Assembly: GCA_016302435.1 (NCBI GenBank)
Contig: JAEDNQ010000035.1
Location: 1 to 16,298, forward strand
Reading direction: 5' to 3'
Source of the DNA: Bacteroidaceae bacterium
Lineage (GTDB): Bacteria > Bacteroidota > Bacteroidia > Bacteroidales > Bacteroidaceae
Length of the DNA: 16,298 bases
Notes under the pieces: generated by a model
Told to the model about the DNA's origin: nothing
Databases searched by the model: none
What the model saw: the letters and a program-made list of their open reading frames with translations, nothing else
Translations under genes and position numbers: made by a program
Shown: positions 1-7,198 of the stretch, piece after piece
How positions within the stretch are numbered: the stretch's first letter is position 1
How the letters are laid out: the number at the start of each line of letters is the position of its first letter

Positions 1-9
1 TGACGCATC

Positions 10-51
10 TAAAAACAAAGCAGCTATAGCTTATTGTGATGCTATAGCTGC
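10..51 (-). terminator. Intrinsic terminator after rho
   Basis: A perfect 11-bp inverted repeat (GCAGCTATAGC at 20-30, GCTATAGCTGC at 41-51) with a 10-nt loop begins about 22 nt beyond the rho stop codon. On the minus strand it is followed by TTTGTTTTT, the layout of a factor-independent terminator. Each arm contains the self-complementary octamer GCTATAGC, so other pairings are possible. Confidence 0.75.
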
Positions 52-72
52 AATATGTAATGTGCTGTCGGT

Positions 73-2244
73 CTATCCGTTCATGCTCAAGAGGAACTCC
101 TCGTTGCTGCGAGTCTTGTCTATCTGCTTCATGACGAAATCCATAGCTTCGAGAGCAGTCATGTCGGCTATGTGGTTGCGTAGTATCCACATGCGGTTGA
201 GCGTAGTCTGATCCTGAAGCAGGTCATCGCGTCGGGTAGATGAGGCTACGAGGTTGACGGCAGGGAATATGCGCTTGTTGGCCAGGTTGCGGTCGAGCTG
301 CAGCTCCATGTTGCCGGTTCCCTTGAACTCTTCGAAGATGACTTCGTCCATCTTTGAACCCGTGTCGATGAGTGCGGTGGCAATGATTGTGAGCGAGCCG
401 CCGTTTTCTATGTTTCGTGCTGCGCCGAAAAATCTCTTGGGCTTGTGGAGAGCGTTGGCATCCACACCACCTGAGAGCACTTTGCCAGATGCAGGGGAAA
501 CAGTGTTGTATGCTCGTGCGAGGCGAGTTATGGAGTCGAGGAAGATGACCACATCATGGCCGCACTCTACCATGCGCTTTGCTTTTTCGAGCACGATGCC
601 TGCTATCTTCACATGGTTTTCTGCCGGAGCGTCGAAGGTGCTGGATATGACTTCCGCATTGACGGTGCGAGCCATGTCTGTCACCTCCTCCGGACGTTCA
701 TCGATGAGGAGCATCATGAGGTATGCTTCCGGATGGTTGGCAGCAATGGCGTTGGCGATGTCCTTCATGAGCATGGTCTTACCCGTCTTTGGTTGTGCCA
801 CGATGAGGGCGCGCTGTCCTTTGCCGATAGGAGTGAAGAGGTCTACAATGCGCGATGAGCGAGATGCGTTGTGCTGTTTGGTGAGGTTGAATTTCTCGTC
901 GGGGAAAAGTGGAGTGAGAAATTCGAATCCGACACGGTCGCGTACCTTCGAAGGGAGACATCCGTTGATGCGCTCGATAGAAGCGAGGGGGAAGAAGCGT
1001 TCGCCTTCGCGTGGTGGGCGCACAAATCCTTCTACCACGTCTCCTGTCTTGAGACCGTAGTGTTTGATTTGCTGAAGTGTCACCATCACATCGTCGGGTG
1101 AAGGCAGATAGTTATAGTCGCTGCTGCGAAGAATGCCATAGTTGTCTATGGTCTCAAGCACACCACTTACTTTGATGATGTCGTCAAACTGGTATTTTGT
1201 ATCGTTGAACGATGGTGCTGGCGAATAGTTGTTGTAATTGTTGTTGTTAGGGAACTCGGCTTTTGCCTTCTCAATGGCTGGAGCCTGTTTTGACTGCGCA
1301 GGTGCAGCCTGTGTGTTACGTGTTTGGTTGGGGAAATAAGATATTACTGCTGGAATGTCTTCAAGTATTATGAAGTCAGATTCAGAGTCGAACGTCTGAG
1401 CCGTTTCTGTATAGATGGGAGTATTATCGCTGTTGTCTTTTTCTTCTTCAGCAATTATCTCAGAATTCTCTATAGTATTGTCGCCCTGATAATCATTGTT
1501 GTTCTCAAGGCTGTCAGGGTTGTTGGCAGTTTCCTGCTCAGCGAGAGATTCAGTTTCGTTCTCCAGGCCTTGGATGTCATCACTGTTGTTCTCCTGACCT
1601 TGTATGGTGTCGATGGTTGTGTTGTCGTTGTTTGCAAGTGTGAGTTCGTTCTCTATACCCTCTTCTTCGTTTTTCTCCAGAACTTTAGCTTTGCGTCCTC
1701 GCTTAGGCGATTGCGGTAAAACTATACCTGCTGCGGCAGCAGCTTCCATGGCCGCTTTTTCAGCTTCGAGCTGAGCCTTGGATTTGCGTCCTCGCTTTTT
1801 GTGTACAGGAAGCACAATGCCAACAGCAGCAGCCGCCGCCGCAGCAGCAGCCTCCTCGGCTTCAATTTGTGCCTTGGACTTGCGTCCTCTTTTCTTTGGA
1901 GCTAAAGTCTCTTCCCCGTTAGAGGGAGAAATCTGAGTGTTCTCTTCGTCCGTAGGTGTGGAGAAGATAGAGTCGTCTGTTGTTTCTGCCATATTCTTTC
2001 CTGCTTTTTTTGCTTTGTCTTTAGAGACTTTCTTTCCCTTGTCTTTAGTCTTCGCTTCTTGTTTTTTGCGCTTTCCTGAATTGTCAGAAGTTGCGTTTGA
2101 GGCGAATTTTGAGGCCTGCTCGTCAAGAATGTTCAACTTGAGGTCTAAGGAATCCATGCCTTCTGGATTTTTTATGCCCATCTCGACCGCAATCTTGTGG
2201 AGCTCTTCCGTGTTCTTCTGATTTAGTTCTTCTAAATTGTACAT
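73..2244 (-). CDS. rho: Transcription termination factor Rho, with long disordered insert
   Basis: Hexameric RNA-dependent ATPase that ends transcription at unstructured C-rich RNA. The protein has 723 residues against about 420 in E. coli. Residues 1-47 form the small helical Rho N-domain; about 50-345 is a low-complexity insert; 350-425 is the cold-shock-like primary RNA-binding domain; 440-715 is the ATPase. Visible motifs are the P-loop AQPKTGKT (483-490), the Walker B-type IFLDSITRLARAYN (567-580), the Q-loop region SGGVDANALHKPKRFFGAARN beginning at 591, and the R-loop EFKGTGNMELQLDR (639-652). The insert carries two 32-residue repeats, each starting KKRGRKSKAQ, a third partial copy, and poly-Ala, then an Asn/Glu/Asp-rich acidic stretch. 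Long Rho inserts are typical of Bacteroidota; in Bacteroides thetaiotaomicron such a region is reported to drive condensate formation. The gene has its own promoter and terminator. Confidence 0.97.
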   Translation of the reverse strand: MYNLEELNQKNTEELHKIAVEMGIKNPEGMDSLDLKLNILDEQASKFASNATSDNSGKRKKQEAKTKDKGKKVSKDKAKKAGKNMAETTDDSIFSTPTDEENTQISPSNGEETLAPKKRGRKSKAQIEAEEAAAAAAAAAVGIVLPVHKKRGRKSKAQLEAEKAAMEAAAAAGIVLPQSPKRGRKAKVLEKNEEEGIENELTLANNDNTTIDTIQGQENNSDDIQGLENETESLAEQETANNPDSLENNNDYQGDNTIENSEIIAEEEKDNSDNTPIYTETAQTFDSESDFIILEDIPAVISYFPNQTRNTQAAPAQSKQAPAIEKAKAEFPNNNNYNNYSPAPSFNDTKYQFDDIIKVSGVLETIDNYGILRSSDYNYLPSPDDVMVTLQQIKHYGLKTGDVVEGFVRPPREGERFFPLASIERINGCLPSKVRDRVGFEFLTPLFPDEKFNLTKQHNASRSSRIVDLFTPIGKGQRALIVAQPKTGKTMLMKDIANAIAANHPEAYLMMLLIDERPEEVTDMARTVNAEVISSTFDAPAENHVKIAGIVLEKAKRMVECGHDVVIFLDSITRLARAYNTVSPASGKVLSGGVDANALHKPKRFFGAARNIENGGSLTIIATALIDTGSKMDEVIFEEFKGTGNMELQLDRNLANKRIFPAVNLVASSTRRDDLLQDQTTLNRMWILRNHIADMTALEAMDFVMKQIDKTRSNEEFLLSMNG
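1690..1896 (-). repeat. Tandem 96-bp repeats encoding KRGRK basic motifs in Rho
   Basis: Two 96-bp units encode residues 117-148 and 149-180 of Rho, each with KKRGRKSKAQ(I/L)EAE, an alanine-rich helix and GIVLP. A third partial unit (KRGRKAK) follows at 181-187. The KRGRK cores resemble AT-hook/RGR nucleic-acid-binding motifs. The alanine run (132-140) comes from GC-rich GCN codons inside a gene whose surroundings are otherwise AT-rich. Confidence 0.85.
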
Positions 2245-2345
2245 ATTTTATTGAGTGGAAAAAACGAGCGCCTTCCCTTCTGCTTATGCGGAAAGACTCC
2301 TTGTCGTCTGTGATTTAATGAAAATATTAGATGGGTTTTTTCAAA

Positions 2346-2372
2346 GGCAATGGGCGGTAAATCTGCATTGCC
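2346..2372 (-). other. Hairpin in the rho 5' leader
   Basis: GGCAATG (2346-2352) and CATTGCC (2366-2372) form a 7-bp stem with a 13-nt loop. On the minus strand it lies in the predicted roughly 135-nt untranslated leader of rho, just downstream of the predicted start site. It is followed on that strand by TTTGAAAAAACCC, which is not a clean U-tract. It could be a regulatory leader structure, since rho is autoregulated in other bacteria, but the evidence here is only the pairing. Confidence 0.4.
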
Positions 2373-2373
2373 T

Positions 2374-2430
2374 TAAAAAAGATGGTGCAAAAGTAGTGAT
2401 TTTTTTTTGAACCACAATACTTTTGCACCA
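2374..2430 (-). terminator. Palindromic terminator after engB
   Basis: A perfect 13-bp inverted repeat, TGGTGCAAAAGTA (2383-2395) and TACTTTTGCACCA (2418-2430), starts 7 nt past the engB stop. On the minus strand the hairpin is followed by TCTTTTTT (2375-2382), a good intrinsic-terminator tail. The same sequence also contains the probable rho promoter. Confidence 0.65.
2388..2417 (-). promoter_or_regulatory. Probable rho promoter (TTG-N19-TACTTTTG)
   Basis: Read on the minus strand, TACTTTTG (2395 down to 2388) matches the Bacteroidota -7 box TAnnTTTG. A TTG (2417-2415) lies 19 nt upstream, the expected -33 spacing. Transcription would start near 2380-2383, giving a leader of about 135 nt. 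The -7 box lies within one arm of the engB terminator stem. Confidence 0.5.
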
Positions 2431-2436
2431 ATTTTT

Positions 2437-3033
2437 TTATAATTCTTTGTTGATTTTATCGATATAATCCAATAGTTCGTCCTTGCCGAGTTTGTTTGTT
2501 GCGCTTGTTATGAAGTAAGGTGGAAGTTCTTCCCACTCTTCTTTGAGCGATTCGAGGTATTTCTCTGCGGCTGGTCTTACTTTCGTCGGAGCAAGTTTGT
2601 CGGCCTTTGTGAATACGATGGCGAAGGGTACTCCGTTATTGCCAAGAAACTGAATGAAGGCAAGATCTACCTTCTGAGGGTCGTGGCGTATGTCGATGAG
2701 GACGAATAGGCAAGTGAGCTGCTCTCTGTTGAGCACGTAGCCATCTATCATTCTTTTCAGTTTCTCCATTTCCTTTTTTCCTCTCTGGGCGTAGCCATAG
2801 CCTGGAAGGTCGACGAGATACCATGAGTCGTTGATGAGAAAGTGGTTAATACACATGGTCTTGCCTGGGGTAGAGGATGTGAGGGCCAGATTTCGGCGTT
2901 CGGTGAGAGCGTTGATGAGCGATGACTTGCCCACGTTGCTTCGACCTATGAAGGCATATTCGGGCTTGTCGGTGTTGGGGCATTGGTCGTATGAGGCCTT
3001 GCTGCCGATGTATTGAGCTGCTGTTATCTTCAT
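2437..3033 (-). CDS. engB: Ribosome biogenesis GTP-binding protein EngB (YihA/YsxC)
   Basis: Small TRAFAC GTPase acting in late assembly of the large ribosomal subunit. The chosen start gives 198 residues, close to the usual size of about 195-210, beginning MKITAAQYIG. The GTPase motifs are complete: G1 GRSNVGKS (30-37), a G2 threonine in the STPGKT stretch (54-59), G3 DLPGYG (75-80), G4 TKAD (142-145) and G5 SAT (177-179). Upstream in-frame methionines, including one at 3102, would add a basic N-terminus from AT-rich spacer DNA and are rejected. It lies 90 nt downstream of the ABC-F gene on the same strand. No TAnnTTTG box is visible in that gap, so cotranscription is likely, ending at the palindrome after its stop. 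Confidence 0.95.
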   Translation of the reverse strand: MKITAAQYIGSKASYDQCPNTDKPEYAFIGRSNVGKSSLINALTERRNLALTSSTPGKTMCINHFLINDSWYLVDLPGYGYAQRGKKEMEKLKRMIDGYVLNREQLTCLFVLIDIRHDPQKVDLAFIQFLGNNGVPFAIVFTKADKLAPTKVRPAAEKYLESLKEEWEELPPYFITSATNKLGKDELLDYIDKINKEL

Positions 3034-3123
3034 GATGTGTGAAAAGTTGAGGTGGTTGATTCTTCTTATATAATATATATATGTATGTGTCGATAAATTC
3101 ACGAGCGTGTGTCGATACAGAGC

Positions 3124-4932
3124 CTAAGCCATTTCGGAGAGTTCGAGCCATCTCAGTTCTTTTTCCTCGAGCTCCTCGTTCAGCTGTGGCAGTCGGCGGC
3201 TCATGGCAGTGATTTCATCTACCGATGTGGTGCCGCCGCAGAGAGCAGTCTCTATCTTTCGTTTCTCCTCTTCTAAAGCGGCCATGTCGCGTTCGAGCTG
3301 AGCCATCTCCTGCCTTTCCTTAAAAGATAGTTTGCGCACCCTGTTTTGGTTTCTCAGGCTGTTTGAAGAGGCTGGCTGCTCCTTGCCCGAGTTGGACTTT
3401 GGGTCAGCTTTCAGCTTAGTCGCCTGCTTGTCACCTTGTTTGCTCGGCAACGGCTTATCGTTTTGTTCTTTCCATGTGCGATACTGGCTGTAGCTGCCGG
3501 GGAAGTCTTGAATGATTCCGTTGCCATGGAAGACGAGTGTGTGGTCCACCACTCTGTCCATGAAGTAGCGGTCGTGGCTGATGATGATGAGACATCCGCG
3601 GAAAGACTTGAGATATTCTTCCAGAACCTGCATGGTGATGATGTCCAGGTCGTTCGTCGGCTCGTCGAGGATGAGGAAGTTGGGAGCTTTCATCAGCACG
3701 GTGCAGAGATAGAGTCGTCGTCGCTCGCCTCCGCTGAGCTTGTATATGTAGCTGTGCTGCTCTTCAGGTTCGAAGAGGAAATGTTGGAGGAACTGTGAGG
3801 CAGAGAGCTTCTCCCCGTTTCCCATGTCCACATATTCAGCTATGTCTCTCACCGCATCTATGACCTTCTGGTCTTCTCTGAATGCCATCCCCTGCTGTGA
3901 GTAGTAGCCGAAGCGCACCGTCTGGCCTATGTCGATGATGCCGCTGTCGTGAGGCTCAAGTCCGAGGAGCATGCGAATGAAAGTTGACTTGCCCGTGCCG
4001 TTATTGCCTACTATGCCCATCTTCTCGTAGCGAGAGAAGTTATACGTGAAGTCTTTCAAAATGACCTGGCTGCCGAAGGCTTTGCACACGTCGTGAGCTT
4101 CAAAAATCTTGTTGCCGATGTATGTGCCCCCCATCTCTATTCGCACTGTGCGCTCCTCAATGCGCCTTTTAGCCATCTTCTCCAGCTCATAAAACGACTC
4201 TATGCGGTATCTGGCCTTCGAGCTGCGTGCACAGGGCGTAGAGCGCATCCATTCGAGTTCGGTGCGGTAGAGATTGTTAGCTCGGGCTATCTCCGCATTC
4301 ATGTTGTCTATGCGCTCCTGCCTCTTTTCGAGATAGTAGCTGTAGTTGCCCTTGTAGGTGTAGAGCCTTGAATTATCCATTTCGACAATGGACGAGCAGA
4401 TGCGGTCGAGGAAGTAGCGGTCGTGGGTAACCATGAGAATGGCCATAGTGGAGCGAGCGAGCATGTTCTCCATCCATTCTATGATGTCCATGTCGAGGTG
4501 GTTGGTAGGCTCGTCGAGAATGAGAAGCTCAGGTTGCCCAGCCAGGACGCGGGCGAGGGCTATGCGCTTGACCTGTCCTCCGCTCAGCTGCGAGGCCTCA
4601 CGAGTCGACTCCTCCTCAGTTATCTTCATCTGAGTGAGGAACTGCCTGTAGAGCTGCATATACTCCTCACTCTTGCCTTTCAGCTGCGAAGGCTCTATAG
4701 TGGGAGTCTGTTCGAGGTAGCCCACCTTGAGGTCATTGCGAAAAACCATCTTGCCGCCGTCGTCTCCCTCCTTGCCAGCTATGATGCTGAGCAGTGTAGA
4801 CTTGCCCGTGCCGTTTTTGGCTATGAGCCCTATATGTTCGCGCTCATTGATGGTGAGGGAGATGTTTTCAAACAGCACTCGGTGTCCTATGCGCTTGGTG
4901 AGTCCTTGTATTTCGAGATATGGAGTTGCCAT
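3124..4932 (-). CDS. ABC-F family ATPase, Uup-like
   Basis: Soluble twin-ATPase protein of the ABC-F group, whose members act on the ribosome rather than in membrane transport. Of 602 residues, the first cassette has Walker A AKNGTGKST (38-46), signature LSGGQ (116-120) and Walker B LLILDEPTNHLD (136-147). The linker near 190-275 carries the family stretch ELEWMRSTPCARSSKARYR. The second cassette has Walker A GNNGTGKST (309-317), signature LSGGE (399-403) and Walker B LILDEPTNDLD (420-430). A charged linker (485-530) leads to a C-terminal coiled coil (about 535-600) like the DNA-binding tail of Uup, the best subfamily match. There is no membrane segment. Both Walker B glutamates are present, so it should hydrolyse ATP. 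No promoter is evident in the 108-nt gap upstream, so readthrough from the cbiK-like gene is possible. Assignment to Uup rather than another ABC-F branch is inference. Confidence 0.93.
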   Translation of the reverse strand: MATPYLEIQGLTKRIGHRVLFENISLTINEREHIGLIAKNGTGKSTLLSIIAGKEGDDGGKMVFRNDLKVGYLEQTPTIEPSQLKGKSEEYMQLYRQFLTQMKITEEESTREASQLSGGQVKRIALARVLAGQPELLILDEPTNHLDMDIIEWMENMLARSTMAILMVTHDRYFLDRICSSIVEMDNSRLYTYKGNYSYYLEKRQERIDNMNAEIARANNLYRTELEWMRSTPCARSSKARYRIESFYELEKMAKRRIEERTVRIEMGGTYIGNKIFEAHDVCKAFGSQVILKDFTYNFSRYEKMGIVGNNGTGKSTFIRMLLGLEPHDSGIIDIGQTVRFGYYSQQGMAFREDQKVIDAVRDIAEYVDMGNGEKLSASQFLQHFLFEPEEQHSYIYKLSGGERRRLYLCTVLMKAPNFLILDEPTNDLDIITMQVLEEYLKSFRGCLIIISHDRYFMDRVVDHTLVFHGNGIIQDFPGSYSQYRTWKEQNDKPLPSKQGDKQATKLKADPKSNSGKEQPASSNSLRNQNRVRKLSFKERQEMAQLERDMAALEEEKRKIETALCGGTTSVDEITAMSRRLPQLNEELEEKELRWLELSEMA

Positions 4933-4973
4933 AGTTATTGGGAGGGGTAGAGGGAATATGTGAAGTGTTTATT

Positions 4974-5065
4974 GTTATCTGATGATGTGCGTGCCTGTTT
5001 TCTGATGAATGGCGTGCCTGTTATCTGATGAAAAGCGTGCCTATTTTCTGATGAATTGCATTTCT
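4974..5065. repeat. Four 23-bp tandem repeats at the 3' end of the cbiK-like gene
   Basis: Four contiguous 23-bp units lie at 4974-4996, 4997-5019, 5020-5042 and 5043-5065, all built on G/ATTNTCTGATGA....GCGTGCCT. The first three are nearly identical; the fourth matches unit 2 at 18 of 23 positions. The fourth unit overlaps the last codons and part of the stop of the cbiK-like gene, and the other three lie in its 3' untranslated region. The period is not a multiple of three. Confidence 0.85.
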
Positions 5066-5985
5066 TTAGCTGTCAGCTTGCGGTATTCCTCAGCATGTTT
5101 GCAGTGGTTTCGCATGATGGTGATGATTTCATCGAGGTCACACACATTTTTACTTTCGGCCGTCACCTTACATCCCGCTTTCTTCAGTTCCTCAGCCCAT
5201 GTGCTGATGCTTTGGCTGATTGTTGTGCTGCTGGCGTTGAAGCTGAAGGGAATGAGCCTGACCTTTTTCATCTTGTCATGCTTCAGTCGTCTTATGAGGC
5301 TGTCAAACGAAGGGTAGCCGTCAGTTGTGCCCACATACCATGTGCTGAGCCCCTTGTCCTTGAATACGTAGTCGAGCAGAGCCAGTTGGGCATTGTCATC
5401 GCCTTCACCCTCATCCAGGATGATGAGGCTGGCTGTCTTGCTGTTGCCGAAGGCATGTGTGGTGGCGTTGACCACATCCTCATAGTCTTCGGTGGAGCTC
5501 AGCAGCGGTTCGCCGAGCCGTATCTGCTTAAACATGCCGCTTGTGTTGTCCACCACATGTCTCAGGCTTTGCATCTCTGTGTCGTTAGCCAGACACGATG
5601 ACTGCAGCAGCACGTGGGTGTAGCCGTCCTTAGCCAAGAGGTTGAGCAGTTCGTCAGGCGTATGGAGTGTAGAAGCCTTCATAGCGTCGCAGGCACTTAT
5701 CATCTCTCTCGATGTCCATGCCTCCCTGTGTTCGCAGTTGGGGTAGACCTGCTTTATCATACTGTTGAAACGTCTGTAGCGTTCGAGCACGAAAGGGTCT
5801 TGGCTGCCCGTGTGCACTGTGACGACGACAGCCTTGTCCGTCTGCTTCATCATCTCGAAGATGTTGACCTCCATCTCCTGCACCTGTGCCGTGGCAGGAG
5901 TGGCAGCCGGTAAGCAGAGCATCATGAGAGCGATGAGCGAATGATGAAAAGATGTATGCTGCATGGGTAGTATGTGGCTATTCAT
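5041..5985 (-). CDS. Secreted CbiK-like (sirohydrochlorin cobaltochelatase fold) protein, probable pseudoenzyme
   Basis: The 314-residue protein has an N-terminal signal peptide (hydrophobic 17-33, ending near ATAQ) and a class II chelatase fold. Recognisable CbiK landmarks are LGEPLLSSTEDY (157-168), WYVGTTDGYPSFDSLIRRLK (216-235) and the following KKVRLIP strand (240-246). Where active CbiK has the metal ligands in MGHG and AGDHA (His145 and His207 in Salmonella), this protein reads LDEG (190-193) and NASST (250-254), so both histidines are gone. The LHIINGDEY segment is also replaced, by SSCLANDTEM. Its start overlaps the ABC ATPase by 8 nt, indicating translational coupling. Exported CbiK relatives that bind heme or iron-porphyrin are known (IhtB of Porphyromonas gingivalis), so a binding rather than chelating role is plausible. 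An alternative start is Met8 (5964). Fold assignment is confident; substrate is unknown. Confidence 0.8.
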   Translation of the reverse strand: MNSHILPMQHTSFHHSLIALMMLCLPAATPATAQVQEMEVNIFEMMKQTDKAVVVTVHTGSQDPFVLERYRRFNSMIKQVYPNCEHREAWTSREMISACDAMKASTLHTPDELLNLLAKDGYTHVLLQSSCLANDTEMQSLRHVVDNTSGMFKQIRLGEPLLSSTEDYEDVVNATTHAFGNSKTASLIILDEGEGDDNAQLALLDYVFKDKGLSTWYVGTTDGYPSFDSLIRRLKHDKMKKVRLIPFSFNASSTTISQSISTWAEELKKAGCKVTAESKNVCDLDEIITIMRNHCKHAEEYRKLTAKEMQFIRK

Positions 5986-7048
5986 ATTGGTTCATTTCTG
6001 CCGATTCTCTGATGGCTGTTATCTGATGTTTGGTGATGGCAGGCACAACACATCTGAGCAGATGCTCTATCTTGTTTACGCACATGGTCTCCTGCCCGTC
6101 TTCTAAGAGCCGGTACGTGCCGTCTTCCGCAATGCGTATAGCCACAGGGCAACCCTCAGCAGAGGACACAGGCTGAGGCTCTATGCCGTTGCGCACGAAG
6201 GCTTTGGCGCAGAGCATGTATTCCATGCTCTTCCCGTCTCCGATGAAAGGAATGCTTCGAGCTGTCTCGTGGTGGATGGAGAAAGTTGCAGATAAACGGT
6301 CGAAAGCCAGCTGGTCGTTGGCGAAATAGCGCTCAATGCTGCCGTCCATGCACAAGTCCTCAGGCATGCCGGTAGTGAGTCCCTTCTCATTGTCGAGCAG
6401 CCATATCTGGTCAGCCACCTGCAGTGCATGCTCCATGTCGTGTGTGCTCATGAAGATGGTCTTCTTCAGAGCCTTGGACAGGCGGTGGAGCAGCATCATC
6501 ATGCTTATCTTGCTCGGATAGTCGAGGTATGCCGTTGGCTCGTCGAGAAAGATGATAGGAGTCTCCTGGGCTATAGCTTTTGCTATCATGACCTTCTGCT
6601 TCTCTCCGTCAGAGAGCGTATGCACCTTTCGCTTGGCGAGTGCGGTGATGCCGACCCACGACAGGCATTTGTCCACAATCTTCTTGTCCTTCTCCGTGAG
6701 TCTTCCCCAGAAGCCCGTGTACGGGCTGCGCCCCATGCTCACAATCTCTTCAGCCGTCATGTTCTTTATGCCGCTGTTGTCGGTGAGCACCACGCTCATC
6801 ACTCTTGCGAGCTCCGCGGCGCTGTATTGGTCCAGACTTCTGTTGATTACCGTGATGCCGCCTCCTAATGATGGCTGGAAGGCGGAGAGAGTGCGAAGCA
6901 ATGTAGACTTGCCCGATCCGTTGGGACCGAGCAGGCATGTAAGGTTGCTGCCATACAGTTTGGCACTCAGACCGGAAGAGATGATTTTGTTCTCCCCCTT
7001 TATCTTATAACCTGTATTGAGGTTGCTTATTTCAATAGTTGTATTCAT
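5978..7048 (-). CDS. Iron-siderophore/heme/cobalamin-type ABC transporter ATPase
   Basis: ATP-binding subunit of the FecE/BtuD/HmuV class. The start at 7048 gives 356 residues. Motifs are Walker A GPNGSGKST (41-49), Q-loop LTDNSG region (88-93), signature LSDGEKQKV (145-153), Walker B IIFLDEPTAYLD (165-176) and H-loop STHD (201-204). The catalytic core ends near 255. About 100 further residues (256-356) form an extension without a motif I recognise, containing GCPVAIRIAEDGTYRLLEDG (299-318). It would couple ATP hydrolysis to uptake by a permease on the inner face of the cytoplasmic membrane, but no permease or binding-protein gene lies in the window. It appears to be the first gene of its operon, overlapping the CbiK-like gene. 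The in-frame Met at 7069 is rejected because it lies upstream of the promoter -7 box. Confidence 0.9.
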   Translation of the reverse strand: MNTTIEISNLNTGYKIKGENKIISSGLSAKLYGSNLTCLLGPNGSGKSTLLRTLSAFQPSLGGGITVINRSLDQYSAAELARVMSVVLTDNSGIKNMTAEEIVSMGRSPYTGFWGRLTEKDKKIVDKCLSWVGITALAKRKVHTLSDGEKQKVMIAKAIAQETPIIFLDEPTAYLDYPSKISMMMLLHRLSKALKKTIFMSTHDMEHALQVADQIWLLDNEKGLTTGMPEDLCMDGSIERYFANDQLAFDRLSATFSIHHETARSIPFIGDGKSMEYMLCAKAFVRNGIEPQPVSSAEGCPVAIRIAEDGTYRLLEDGQETMCVNKIEHLLRCVVPAITKHQITAIRESAEMNQYE

Positions 7049-7056
7049 AACGTGTG

Positions 7057-7064
7057 CAAAGTTA
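7057..7064 (-). promoter_or_regulatory. -7 box for the ABC/CbiK operon
   Basis: TAACTTTG on the minus strand matches TAnnTTTG exactly. The predicted transcription start lies only about 3-6 nt before the ATG at 7048, implying an almost leaderless mRNA. No clear TTTG -33 element is visible in the AT-rich stretch upstream (7065-7095). Confidence 0.55.
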
Positions 7065-7150
7065 CACATTATATATATATTAAATGGTTAAAAAACCCGA
7101 AAATCGTACAATCTGTGGATTTTTATTATAGAAAATAGAAACTAAATGTA

Positions 7151-7158
7151 TATCTTTG
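7151..7158 (+). promoter_or_regulatory. -7 box for the HMA-like gene
   Basis: TATCTTTG matches TAnnTTTG and is followed by GCAAG. It would give a leader of roughly 35 nt before the ATG at 7199. No strong -33 TTTG is seen. It is divergent from the ABC operon box about 90 bp away, so a shared regulator could sit between them, although no inverted-repeat operator was recognised. Confidence 0.6.
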
Positions 7159-7198
7159 CAAGTAAATAAAACAACGTAACACAAAAATCATTCACTAT

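Noticed and set aside
254..1060. Long plus-strand open frame of 268 codons antisense to rho
   Set aside because: It mirrors the conserved Rho ATPase coding sequence, has no family resemblance and no promoter box, and its composition is explained by codon bias of the opposite strand.
1324..1719. Plus-strand frame of 131 codons looking like several hydrophobic segments
   Set aside because: It is the complement of the Asn/Asp/Glu-rich Rho insert; such codons read backwards as Val/Phe/Ile/Leu, giving false membrane helices.
5041..5985. Active anaerobic B12-pathway cobaltochelatase
   Set aside because: The protein is exported and lacks the two metal-binding histidines, and no other cobalamin-synthesis gene is nearby.
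6018..6028. GTTATCTGATG in the ABC ATPase, identical to part of the 23-bp repeat unit
   Set aside because: Only 11 bases match and the position is coding; with no further unit structure it is best taken as coincidence.
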